In this document: one piece after another, positions 1 through 8,505 of the stretch
Layout: every line of letters starts with the position of its first letter
Position numbering within the stretch: the stretch's first letter is position 1
DNA from: Alphaproteobacteria bacterium
Lineage (GTDB): Bacteria > Pseudomonadota > Alphaproteobacteria > Geminicoccales > Geminicoccaceae
Assembly: GCA_026982705.1 (NCBI GenBank)
Contig: JALSGP010000007.1
Coordinates: forward strand, 35,792-99,791
DNA length: 64,000 nucleotides
Reading direction: 5' to 3'
The notes under the pieces: model-generated
The model's database searches: none
What the model saw: the letters and a program-made list of their open reading frames with translations, nothing else
What the model was told of the DNA's origin: nothing
Translations under genes and position numbers: made by a program

Positions 1-2
1 GC

Positions 3-2687
3 GAGCGCTTCGGCCTGCTGCTGGTGGCCGACGGTGCCCGCCGCATCGGCACCGTCCATTTCGCCGACGGGGGGAGTTGGCGGCTCGTGGACGTGCGCAC
101 CGGCACCGCGCCCGGGCCCGATACCGGAGCCGGCGACGTGCGGCTGATCCACGAGGACGACGCCGGCGTGCGGAGCTGGTCGCGGGGCCTGTGGTTCGCC
201 ACCGATCCCGACCCCGACGGCGGCCCCGGCCACGGCCTCCACCCGGACGGGGTCGAACACGTGGCGTGGGCGGTGGACGGGGACGGACGGCTGTGGCTCG
301 CCTTCGAGGATCTGGACACGCGGGCCTACGACCGTCCCGCCCGCAACTTCGTCGATCTGGTGCTGGAGGTCCGCACGACGCCCCTTGCCGCCCCCGCCTG
401 CCCGCTGCCGCTGGACCGGGCGCATCTGGACGGGGGCACGGGCTCCCTCGTGACCGGCGCCGATCCCGGCGGACGCTTCGGCCACGCCCTCGCCCGCGGC
501 GACTTCGACGGCGACGGGGCGGTGGATCTGGCGGTGGGAGCGCCGGATGCGGCCGGCGGTCGCGGGACGGTGACGGTGCTCTCGGGCTTCGCCGGCCGTC
601 CCCTCGACCTCGCGCCGGCCCGCACCGTGACGCTGGTGGGCGACGCCGCGGGCGACCGCCTCGGCACATCCCTCGCCGCCGCCGACGTGGACGGCGACGG
701 CCGCGACGAGCTGCTGGTGGGCGCCATCGGCGTCGACGGCGGCGGTCCCGACAGCGGCGCCGTCTACGTGGTGGACGTGGAGACGGCCGGCGACGGATCG
801 GTGGGGGACGCGGCCGCCCTGCGCCTCGACGGCCTCGCCGCCGGCGACGAGCTCGGGCGTTCCCTCGACGGCGGCATGGACGTGGACGGCGACGGCTTCG
901 AGGACTTGGTGGCCGGCGCCCGCCTCGCCGAGCCGGACGACGCCCGCTACAGCGGTGGCCTCTCCTATGTGGTCTTCGGCGCCGCCGGCGGTCCCGCGGG
1001 CGATCTCGCCGCCCTCGACGGGGATTCCGGCTTCCGCATCGAGGGCGGCGGCCGCTTCGATCAGTCCGGCCGCAGCGTGGCGCTGCTGGGCGACATCGAC
1101 GGCGACGGTTTCGCCGACGTGGCGGTGGGCGCGCCCGATGCCGATCCGCTGGGGCGGACCAACGCCGGCGAGGTGCTGGTGGTCCTCGGCGGTGAGGACG
1201 GATTCCCCGCGAGCCTGGCGCCGGCGGATCTGGACGGGGTCCGCGGCTTCCGCGTCGCCGGCCCGCGGGCCGGCGCCTTCGCCGGCTTCCACGTGGCGGC
1301 GGCCGGCGACGTGGACGGCGACGGCTTCGACGATCTGCTCGTCGGCAGCTACGGGACCCTCGACGACGCCGGCCGCGGCGGCGCCTTCCTCGTCTACGGG
1401 CGCGAGGACTGGCCGACGGTGGTGGACCTCGCCGCGCCCGCGGCCGGCACCGTCACGCGTCTCCTCGGTCCGGGCGGGCACGTGGCCGGAGGTCTCGGGC
1501 GGGCGGTGGCGGCGGCCGGCGACGTGGACGGCGACGGCTTCGACGATCTGCTGGTGGGCGCCCGCTACAGCGATCCCGGCGGCCCCGGCGGCGAGGGCAT
1601 CGCCTATCTGGTTTGGGGGCGCGACGACCGGCCCGCCGAGATCGATCTCGCCACGCTGGAGGCGGACGAGGCCGGCTGCCGGCTGCTGGGCGCCACCGCC
1701 GACGCCTATGCCGGCTTCGCCTTCGCCGGTCCCGCCGACATCGACGGCGACGGCCTCGACGACCTGGTGGTGGGGGCACCGGCCCCCCCCGGCGGCACCG
1801 ATCCCGGAACGGTGTTCGTGGTCTACGGCTCCGCGGACGAGTCCGGCGGTTCCGGACACGACGGCGGATCCGGGAAGGGAAATGGCGGAAACGGGGGAAG
1901 CGGCGGCTTCCCCACGCCCGCCGCATTCGCCGTTCCACCCCCGCCTCGGGGCGACGGTGGAAGCGCATCCTCGCCCGAAGAAGAAGGACACGACCGCGGC
2001 GCGATCACGGGCGGGGGAGAGGCCCCCGCATCGGGCCGCGGCGGTCCGGGCGATGCCGCATCCGCCCCGGACGGGCATCCGCCACCGCCTCCGTCCACGC
2101 CCCACGACACCGCCGGCGAGGGGGGCGGATCCGGGGGCAGCCGTGCCGCCGGCGACGATGCCGTGGCGACCGGCGGTGATCCCGCGGCCGGCGCGTGGCG
2201 CCCGGACGACGGAACGGCGGATCCGCCCCCCGGGGCCGAGGACGTCCCGTCACCGCCGGCGGACCCGGAGGTGGACGGTGTCCCCCGCGACGGGACGGGC
2301 CGGGGCGGGAGCCCCGTCCCGGCGGACGACCTCCCGGGGCGCGGGAGCGGGGCCGGCGACGGCGCCCCGATGGTGGACGAGGGCGGTGACGACGGCCGGG
2401 GACGGGCCGCCGCCGGCGAGGTCCCGGCCCCTCCGGCGGCGATACCGGCGGATGACGATGTCCCCGCGCCCGCAGGAGGCGGCGCCGCGTCCGAGGAGCG
2501 TGCGGAGCCCGGCGGTTCCGGGCCGGAGGCGGGCCTGCCTTCCGACTTCGGGGACGGCGGCGCCGACGGGCCCGAGCCGGTGTTCGTGGGCGGCGGCCAC
2601 GGTCTCGTGAGCCTGCTGTTCGGCGACATCGCACCGCGGGCCGGCTGGGCGGCCCACTTCGGGCTCGACGCGGACCCCCAGCCCTGA
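3..2687 (+). CDS. FG-GAP (integrin-alpha-like) repeat protein, 5' end missing
   Basis: The frame is open to the left edge, so the start lies outside the window; the GTG at 24 is internal. The first 120 residues end in a pattern like the close of a DUF4114 domain (YDRPARNFVDLVLEV). Seven FG-GAP repeats follow (about residues 155-610). Each has a calcium-loop core such as DVDGDGFDDLLVG, which fits one seven-bladed beta-propeller. After it comes a tail of about 250 residues of Gly, Pro, Asp, Ser and Ala with no fold I can see, then a short conserved-looking end (GLVSLLFGD near the C-terminus). Such proteins are usually exported and calcium-stabilised, often in adhesion; that role is inferred. 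Two repeats share a 47-bp identical stretch, a sign of recent duplication or gene conversion. Confidence 0.85.
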   Translation, partial: ERFGLLLVADGARRIGTVHFADGGSWRLVDVRTGTAPGPDTGAGDVRLIHEDDAGVRSWSRGLWFATDPDPDGGPGHGLHPDGVEHVAWAVDGDGRLWLAFEDLDTRAYDRPARNFVDLVLEVRTTPLAAPACPLPLDRAHLDGGTGSLVTGADPGGRFGHALARGDFDGDGAVDLAVGAPDAAGGRGTVTVLSGFAGRPLDLAPARTVTLVGDAAGDRLGTSLAAADVDGDGRDELLVGAIGVDGGGPDSGAVYVVDVETAGDGSVGDAAALRLDGLAAGDELGRSLDGGMDVDGDGFEDLVAGARLAEPDDARYSGGLSYVVFGAAGGPAGDLAALDGDSGFRIEGGGRFDQSGRSVALLGDIDGDGFADVAVGAPDADPLGRTNAGEVLVVLGGEDGFPASLAPADLDGVRGFRVAGPRAGAFAGFHVAAAGDVDGDGFDDLLVGSYGTLDDAGRGGAFLVYGREDWPTVVDLAAPAAGTVTRLLGPGGHVAGGLGRAVAAAGDVDGDGFDDLLVGARYSDPGGPGGEGIAYLVWGRDDRPAEIDLATLEADEAGCRLLGATADAYAGFAFAGPADIDGDGLDDLVVGAPAPPGGTDPGTVFVVYGSADESGGSGHDGGSGKGNGGNGGSGGFPTPAAFAVPPPPRGDGGSASSPEEEGHDRGAITGGGEAPASGRGGPGDAASAPDGHPPPPPSTPHDTAGEGGGSGGSRAAGDDAVATGGDPAAGAWRPDDGTADPPPGAEDVPSPPADPEVDGVPRDGTGRGGSPVPADDLPGRGSGAGDGAPMVDEGGDDGRGRAAAGEVPAPPAAIPADDDVPAPAGGGAASEERAEPGGSGPEAGLPSDFGDGGADGPEPVFVGGGHGLVSLLFGDIAPRAGWAAHFGLDADPQP
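1293..1552 (+). repeat. 47-bp perfect direct repeat within the FG-GAP region
   Basis: Positions 1293-1339 and 1506-1552 are identical over 47 bases and begin exactly 213 bases (71 codons) apart, in the same frame. The repeated unit encodes the calcium loop of two adjacent FG-GAP blades. Flanking sequence diverges at once, so only the blade core is shared. A third, less exact copy of the loop lies near 880-905. Confidence 0.9.
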
Positions 2688-3902
2688 AAGGCGCGCCGTC
2701 CCGACGGCCCCGCCGTCGAGACGGCGTCACCGTCCCACCGTCCCCGGTCCCGCGCGCGGATGGCATCCGCACGGCAACGGCAACGGCCCCGGCCTCACCG
2801 CGACCCGCATCCCCGGCGCGTTTCCACCGCACACGGTGCCGGCGGCTTCCGCGCTCCGCCACGGACCAGCGCTCGGGCCGCCGGTCCCACGGCCCACCGG
2901 GGCCGTCGCCCCTCGGGCACGGGATCACGTCGACCCTGGCCCGAAGGCCCCCGACCGCCCGGTCCTTCCGGCCGGCCTCACCGCGCTCCGGCTCGTCGCG
3001 ACGCCCCGGCACACGCCCCCGGATCCCCGCCACCCGTGCGGCGGGCCGGGCACGGACGAGCGACCGACGGCGGCTCCGCCCATGGTGCACGGCGGCCGTA
3101 TCCGCCCACCGGCTCCACCGTCCCGGCCCCCACTTCCCGCCGACCCGCGGCGCGTCTCCGGTCGAGGCTTCCGGCCGGCTACCCACGATCCGCGGCCGCG
3201 GCGCTCGGGCCGGACATCGCCAACGGCGTGGAGGTCGGGGATGCCGCGCACGCGAGCGGGGGGTCGCCCGACGGACGGATCCGCGTGCGCCCGCGGACGC
3301 CGTCCCGCCCCTCCCGGCGGATCCGACGGGCCCCGATCGCCTTCCGGAGGGCCGGACGGACGCCCTGTCCGCGCCGGGGCGCGTGCTGCCCGGGTCGGCA
3401 TCGCCCGCGGGGGCTCACACCGTCGCCCGCCACCCGTCGCCGCGGCGGGATCCCGACGCGCCGTGCGAGCGAAGCCGGTGAGGAGCGATCGCGCGCGCAC
3501 CCGCGCCCGCCCGCGGACACGCGAGGCCCCTCGCGGATCGGACGGCCCCTCCAGCCGGGCCCGCCCCTGCACGGGCGACGGCGATCTCCGGAGCTCGACC
3601 TCCAGCCGGCGGGGCCGGCCCGCCCGGGCACGGGCGAGGGCCTCCGGGGCCTTCGCGACGTCCCGGAAGGGACCCCGGCCCGCGTGCGCGGCCCGGAGCC
3701 GGCGAAGCGGTTCCGGACGGTCCTCGGGGCGATCGCGCCGGGGCGTCCCGACCGTGCCCCGGGGCGCGTGGGTCCGGCCGGTCGGACCGCGCCTATCCGT
3801 GACGGACCCATCGGGGTGCCGCCCCCGGGCGGGGAAGGGTCGTCCCGCCGTCAGCCGCCGCCACCCGGCGGCGGTACCGCTCCCGGGCGGAGGAGGGCCG
3901 CC
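2688..3902. other. 1.2-kb stretch without a recognisable gene
   Basis: Apart from the hairpins at its left end I see no gene. Several frames on both strands are open for 200-390 codons. Their translations are almost only Arg, Pro, Gly, Ala and Ser with no conserved pattern, as expected from stop-poor, extremely GC-rich DNA. It may be a spacer, a decayed gene or an unannotated RNA. Confidence 0.6.
2695..2726 (+). terminator. Tandem hairpins after the FG-GAP gene
   Basis: Two inverted repeats with the same arms lie 8 and 24 bases after the stop codon: GCCGTC-CC-GACGGC (2695-2708) and CGCCGTC-GA-GACGGCG (2711-2726). Because the arms match, either 5' arm could pair with either 3' arm. There is no T-run, so an intrinsic terminator is uncertain; an mRNA 3'-end stabiliser is equally possible. 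Confidence 0.4.
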
Positions 3903-4925
3903 TCAGGCCACCCGGCGCGGGGCGACGGCCGGCGGCGGCACGGGTTCAACCCGCTGCGGCCGGAACAACGGCCCGGTGGCGAAATCCACCGGATAGTCCA
4001 GCACCTCGAGGAGCTCCCGTTCGCTCGCCAGGTCCCGCACCACCACACGGATGCCGGCCCGCCGGCAGGCCTCCAGCCGCGCCATCAGATCCGGGTCGAT
4101 GCCGTCCTCGGGGCCGCTCGCGAGGAAGGGGCGGGCCGGCACCATCAGCCAGGCGAAGCCGAGCCGGCGCAGCCGCTCCACCTCCAGTCCGGCGAGACCG
4201 TCGGCGGCGAGGCCGAACTCCAGCCGTTCCGGCGCCGCCAGGTCCATCACCAGATCGAGCGGCAGCGATTCCGGCGTTCCGTCCGCCCCCAGCGGGAAGA
4301 CCGGCACCAAGGTACAGCCCGGCGGCGACGGATCCCCCACGAAGGCGCTCACCCGGCTGCGGGCGCCGGCGGTGGCCAGCACCAGCGGATCCAGATCCAC
4401 CAGCAGGGCCGTGGCCCGGTTGGCGAAGCCGAGATCGCGGGCGAGGGTCACCGCCCGCACGAGCCGTCCCAGTTCGCGCCCGGTGGAGCGGGTCTCTCCC
4501 GCCGGCAGCCAGGCCATGCAGGCGAGTCGTTGCGGCAGCCGCACCACCGGCCACAGTCCCGCCGCCAGCGGCGGCGCACCGCCGGCACGCTCCCGCGGTC
4601 TGAGCCCCCGCGCCGACGGAGCGGCCGCGGACGGCACCCCCACCGCCGTCGGCGCCGCGGCCGGCGGCAGCACCCGGTCCAGCAGCCGGTCCACGGCCCG
4701 CACGAGATCGTCCCACAGCACCCGTGGCGACGGGATCCGCCGCGCCTCCTCCCGGTGCCGGCCGCGGTGCCAGAAGAGCGCCGCCAGGGCCAGCGCCAGC
4801 AGTCCGGCGGTGACGGTGAGCAGCCGCCACCACGGCCACCCCGCCGCCTCCGGCAGCAGCAGCGCCGCCAGCGTCACGCCCGCCACATAGCCCACCAGCA
4901 CCGACAGCAGCCAGGTCGGGGACAT
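3903..4925 (-). CDS. Membrane-anchored protein with degenerate EAL domain
   Basis: Two hydrophobic segments at the N-terminus (about residues 4-26 and 33-52) are followed by a Pro/Ala linker and a domain of about 220 residues with the outline of an EAL phosphodiesterase domain. The landmarks are present in order but changed. LWPVVRLP sits where the YQPIV strand is expected, MAWLP replaces the EAL motif, AADGLAGL replaces DDFGTG, LMVPARPF replaces LKIDRSF, and FATGPLF replaces VQGYLF. With no catalytic Glu, Asp pair or Lys it should not cleave c-di-GMP; it could bind the nucleotide or act as a scaffold. I chose the ATG at 4925 because GGAG lies 8 bases upstream; an ATG at 4952 is possible. It is divergent from the dehydratase gene at 5086. 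Confidence 0.7.
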   Translation of the reverse strand: MSPTWLLSVLVGYVAGVTLAALLLPEAAGWPWWRLLTVTAGLLALALAALFWHRGRHREEARRIPSPRVLWDDLVRAVDRLLDRVLPPAAAPTAVGVPSAAAPSARGLRPRERAGGAPPLAAGLWPVVRLPQRLACMAWLPAGETRSTGRELGRLVRAVTLARDLGFANRATALLVDLDPLVLATAGARSRVSAFVGDPSPPGCTLVPVFPLGADGTPESLPLDLVMDLAAPERLEFGLAADGLAGLEVERLRRLGFAWLMVPARPFLASGPEDGIDPDLMARLEACRRAGIRVVVRDLASERELLEVLDYPVDFATGPLFRPQRVEPVPPPAVAPRRVA

Positions 4926-5085
4926 GGCGCCGCTCCGTCGCGTCTCCCGCATTTCCCTCGCACATCGAGGTTAACGGGACGTGAACGCCGAGGGATCTAC
5001 CACAGGTTGAAATCGACTCCAAGCCCGGCGCTTGCCCCCGGGCCGCCGGCCGACTAACGCTGCTTCCGAGCCAGGGGGGAGGCCC

Positions 5086-6606
5086 ATGCGGACGATGCGG
5101 CGGGTGATCCGGCTGGCGCCGGGAGATCCCGTGGTGGTGCTGCGGGAGGCGGGGTTCCCCGGCGATCCGCTGGCCGGCGAGACGGTGCGGCTGCGGGAGG
5201 CGGTCCCGGCCGGCCACAAGGTGGCGACGGCGCCCGTGCCGCGTGGCGCGCCCGTGCGCAAATACGGCCAGATCATCGGCGTCGCCACCCGCGACATCCT
5301 CCCCGGCGACCATGTCCACACCCACAATCTCGCCCCGGGCGACCTCGCCCGCGAGGCCGAGATCGGCCGCGAGGCCACGCCCCTGCCGCCGGCCGGCGAG
5401 ATCCGCACCTTCCGCGGCTACCGCCGTCCCGACGGCCGGGTGGGCACCCGCAACTGGCTGGGCGTGATCGCGACCGTCAACTGCGCCGCCACCGTCGCCC
5501 ACATGGTGCGCGAACGCTTTTCCGCGGACGAGCTCCGGGCCCACCCCACCGTCGACGGCATCGTCGCCATCGCCCATCCCGGTGGCTGCGGCACCGCCCT
5601 CGACGGCGAGGGCTTCCGCATCCTCCGGCGCACGCTGCTGGGCCTGCTGCGCCATCCCAACTTCGCCGGCGTGCTGCTGGTGGGACTCGGCTGCGAGGTG
5701 GCCCAGATCCGCTTCCTGCTGGAGGCGGCGGGGCTCGAGGAGGGACCGCGCCTGCGCACCCTGGTGATGCAGGAGTGCGGCGGCACCCGCCGCACCGTCG
5801 CCCGTGCCGTCGACATGCTGCGGGAGATGCTGCCGGAGGCCGGCCGCGCCCGCCGCGAGGAAGTGCCGGCGGCGGAACTGGTGCTGGCGCTGCAATGCGG
5901 CGGCTCCGATGCCTGGTCCGGCGTCACCGCCAATCCCGCCCTCGGCGTCGCCGCCGATCTGCTGGTGCGTCAGGGCGGCACCGTGATCCTCTCGGAGACC
6001 CCGGAGATCTACGGCGCCGAGCACCTGCTGGCGCGACGGGCGGTCTCCCGCGAGGTGGGCGAGCGTCTGCTCGCCCGCATCCGCTGGTGGGAGGCGTACG
6101 TGGCCCGCCACGGCGGCACCATGGACCACAACCCCACCCCGGGCAATCGCGCCGGCGGTCTCACCACCATCCTTGAGAAGTCGCTGGGGGCCGTCGCCAA
6201 GGCCGGCACCGCCCCGCTCGTGGACGTGCTGGAATATGCCGAGCCCGTGCGCCGGCGCGGCCTCGTCTTCATGGACAGTCCCGGCTACGACCCCTGTTCC
6301 GTCACCGGCCAGATGGCGAGCGGCGCCACCGTGGTGGCCTTCACCACCGGCCGTGGCTCCTGTTTCGGCTCCAAGCCGGCGCCCACCCTCAAGATCGCCT
6401 CCAACGGCGACACCTTCCGGCGGATGGAGGAGGACATGGACCTGAACGCCGGTCTCGTCCTGGACGGGGAGACGACCGTCGAGGAGATGGGCCGGCGGAT
6501 CTTCGAGCGCATCCTCGCCCTCGCCTCCGGCGAGCCGTCCAAGTCCGAGCGTCTCGGCGTGGGCGACCACGAATTCGTCCCCTGGCAGATCGGGGCGGTG
6601 ATGTGA
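5086..6606 (+). CDS. UxaA-family altronate/galactarate-type dehydratase
   Basis: This 506-residue protein has both parts of the family: an N-terminal SAF domain (about residues 1-95, with GAPVRKYGQIIG) and the large dehydratase domain, with conserved Cys, His and Gly stretches such as HPGGCGTALDG, MQECGGTRRT, MDHNPTPGNRAGG and FTTGRGSCFGS. Members remove water from altronate, galactarate or related sugar acids to give 2-keto-3-deoxy acids, using iron or another divalent metal. The substrate cannot be told from sequence alone. The start has a strong SD (GGGGGAGG) 6 bases before the ATG. The dehydrogenase gene follows after 13 bases and methionine aminopeptidase comes next in the same operon. 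Confidence 0.88.
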   Translation: MRTMRRVIRLAPGDPVVVLREAGFPGDPLAGETVRLREAVPAGHKVATAPVPRGAPVRKYGQIIGVATRDILPGDHVHTHNLAPGDLAREAEIGREATPLPPAGEIRTFRGYRRPDGRVGTRNWLGVIATVNCAATVAHMVRERFSADELRAHPTVDGIVAIAHPGGCGTALDGEGFRILRRTLLGLLRHPNFAGVLLVGLGCEVAQIRFLLEAAGLEEGPRLRTLVMQECGGTRRTVARAVDMLREMLPEAGRARREEVPAAELVLALQCGGSDAWSGVTANPALGVAADLLVRQGGTVILSETPEIYGAEHLLARRAVSREVGERLLARIRWWEAYVARHGGTMDHNPTPGNRAGGLTTILEKSLGAVAKAGTAPLVDVLEYAEPVRRRGLVFMDSPGYDPCSVTGQMASGATVVAFTTGRGSCFGSKPAPTLKIASNGDTFRRMEEDMDLNAGLVLDGETTVEEMGRRIFERILALASGEPSKSERLGVGDHEFVPWQIGAVM

Positions 6607-6619
6607 GGGAGGCGGCGAC

Positions 6620-7645
6620 ATGGGCGGCGGGCGGACGACGCACGGGCCGCGGGTGCTGGTGGCGGTGCCGCTGCTGGCCGAGCGACGCCACCTCCTGCGG
6701 CCCCTCGCCGAAGCCGGCTTCACCCCGGTCTTCAACGAGACCGGCCGCTTCTACGACGAGGCGGCGCTGATCCGGGCCCTGCCCGGCGCCGTGGCCACCA
6801 TCGCCGGCATCGAGCCCTACACCGCCCGGGTGCTGCGGGCGGCCCCGGAGCTCCGGGTGATCGCCCGCTTCGGTGTCGGCTACGACACCGTGGATCTGGA
6901 GGCCGCGCATCGCCACGGCGTCGCCGTCGCCATGACCTTCGGTGCCAATCACGAGGCGGTGGCGGACCACGCCATGGCCCTGATCGCCGCCCTCCTCCAG
7001 GGTCTGTCGGCCTACGACCGGCGGGTGCGGGCCGGTGGCTGGGGGACCCTGTTCCACCCGGGTGTCCACGGCCGCACCCTCGGTCTCGTGGGCTTCGGGC
7101 GCATCGGCCGCGCCACCGCCCGGCGGGCCCTGGGCTTCGGCATGCGGGTGCTGGCCGCCGATCCGGCGGTGCCCGCGGCGGAGATGCGACGGGCGGGCGT
7201 GGAGCCGGTGGACCTCGAGACCCTCTTCGCCGAGGCGGAGGTGGTCTCGCTCCATGCCCCGCTGACTCCCGCGACGCGGCATCTCGTGAACGCCGCGCGC
7301 CTTTCCCGCATGCGTCCCGGTGCCTATCTGGTGAACACGGCGCGGGGCGGCCTCGTCGACGAGCGTGCCCTGGTGGCGGCGCTGCGGGAGGGGCGGCTCG
7401 CCGGCGTCGCCCTCGACGTGTTCGAGGAGGAGCCGCTTCCTGGCGACTCCCCGCTGCGGTCGCTGGATGGGGTGATCCTCACCCCCCACGTGGCCGGCCT
7501 CGGCGAGGAGGCCGTCGCCCGCATGACGGAGGTCTGCATCGACAACATCCTGCGCATCCTGCGCGGCGAGGAACCGCCGGAGGGGCGTCTCCTGACCCCC
7601 GCGGTGCCCCGCCGTGCCGGAGGCGGATCGACGGAGCCGGCATGA
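6620..7645 (+). CDS. D-isomer-specific 2-hydroxyacid dehydrogenase
   Basis: NAD(P)-dependent dehydrogenase of 341 residues with the full signature of the family. The dinucleotide motif GFGRIG is at 158-163, and the catalytic triad is Arg242 (NTARGGLVDE), Glu271 (FEEEP) and His290 (LTPHVAG). It lacks the ACT or serine-binding domain of SerA; the real serA is at 55055-56638. Next to a sugar-acid dehydratase, a role in oxidising or reducing a sugar acid such as a hydroxypyruvate- or glyoxylate-type substrate is likely, but the substrate is an inference. The ATG has GAGGGAGG upstream, and the stop overlaps the next gene in an ATGA junction. Confidence 0.88.
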   Translation: MGGGRTTHGPRVLVAVPLLAERRHLLRPLAEAGFTPVFNETGRFYDEAALIRALPGAVATIAGIEPYTARVLRAAPELRVIARFGVGYDTVDLEAAHRHGVAVAMTFGANHEAVADHAMALIAALLQGLSAYDRRVRAGGWGTLFHPGVHGRTLGLVGFGRIGRATARRALGFGMRVLAADPAVPAAEMRRAGVEPVDLETLFAEAEVVSLHAPLTPATRHLVNAARLSRMRPGAYLVNTARGGLVDERALVAALREGRLAGVALDVFEEEPLPGDSPLRSLDGVILTPHVAGLGEEAVARMTEVCIDNILRILRGEEPPEGRLLTPAVPRRAGGGSTEPA

Positions 7646-8505
7646 AGAAGACGCGCACCGTGATCGACGTGGGCGGCACCGGCAAGCCGGTGCCCATCCA
7701 CGGTCCCGACGACTTCGCCGCCATGCGGCGGGCGGGACGGCTGGCCGCCGAGACCCTCGACTTCATCACCCCCCACGTCCGCCCCGGCGTCAGCACCGGC
7801 GAGCTGGACCGCCGCATCGACGCCTTCATCCGCGACCACGGCGCCCTCCCCGCCACCCTGGGCTATCGGGGCTTTCCCAAGAGCTGCTGCATCTCCGTCA
7901 ACCACGTGGTCAACCACGGCATCCCCAGCGACGACAAGATCCTGCGCGAGGGGGACATCCTCAACATCGACGTGACGGTGATCCTCGACGGCTGGTACGG
8001 CGACACCAGCCGCATGTTCTACGTCGGCGACCCGGCGCGGGTGCCGGTCAAGGGCCGCCGGCTGGTGGAGGTCACCTTCGAGGCCCTGTGGGCGGGCATC
8101 CGCGCCGTCCGTCCCGGCGCCACCCTCGGCGACGTGGGGCACGCCATCCAGTCGCTGGCCGAGCGCCATCGCTTCTCGGTGGTGCGCGAGTTCGTGGGCC
8201 ACGGCGTCGGCCGCGCCTTCCACCAGCCGCCGGAGGTGCGCCACTTCGGCCGCCCGGGCCGCGGGCTGGTGCTGGAGCCCGGCATGATCTTCACCATCGA
8301 ACCCATGATCAACGCCGGCCGGGCGGCGGTGAAGGTGCTGAAGGACGGCTGGACCACCGTCACCCGCGACCGCTCCCTCTCCGCCCAGTTCGAGCACACC
8401 GTGGGCGTGACGGAGGACGGCGTCGAGGTCTTCACCCTCTCGCCCCGGGGCTGGCACAGGCCGCCCTATCCGGTGGACGGGACGGCCGGCGCGGAGGCTC
8501 AGTAG
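7642..8505 (+). CDS. map: Methionine aminopeptidase, type I
   Basis: Removes the initiator methionine from new proteins. All five metal ligands of the pita-bread fold are visible: Asp110 (LNIDVT), Asp121 (YGDTS), His187 (GHGVG), Glu220 (IEPM) and Glu247 (FEHT), with the substrate-binding His92 in NHGIP. Its 287 residues, slightly longer than the E. coli enzyme, include a short N-terminal extension of about 18 residues. It starts inside the stop of the dehydrogenase gene (ATGA), so it is translated as part of that catabolic operon. That is unusual for a housekeeping enzyme and suggests that this may be a second copy. Its 3' end overlaps the convergent acyl-CoA dehydrogenase gene by 7 bases. 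Confidence 0.93.
   Translation: MKKTRTVIDVGGTGKPVPIHGPDDFAAMRRAGRLAAETLDFITPHVRPGVSTGELDRRIDAFIRDHGALPATLGYRGFPKSCCISVNHVVNHGIPSDDKILREGDILNIDVTVILDGWYGDTSRMFYVGDPARVPVKGRRLVEVTFEALWAGIRAVRPGATLGDVGHAIQSLAERHRFSVVREFVGHGVGRAFHQPPEVRHFGRPGRGLVLEPGMIFTIEPMINAGRAAVKVLKDGWTTVTRDRSLSAQFEHTVGVTEDGVEVFTLSPRGWHRPPYPVDGTAGAEAQ

Noticed and set aside
1836..2577. Gly/Pro-rich tail of the FG-GAP protein as a separate gene or repeat array
   Set aside because: It is continuous in frame with the propeller, has no own start signal, and shows no regular repeat unit.
2760..5057. A 765-codon plus-strand open frame covering the gene-poor stretch
   Set aside because: Composition is almost only Arg, Pro, Gly and Ala with no motif, and its right half is antisense to the EAL-like gene.
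3946..6735. A 929-codon minus-strand open frame over the dehydratase gene
   Set aside because: It is the antisense of a clear UxaA-family gene and carries His/Gly/Asp-rich noise.
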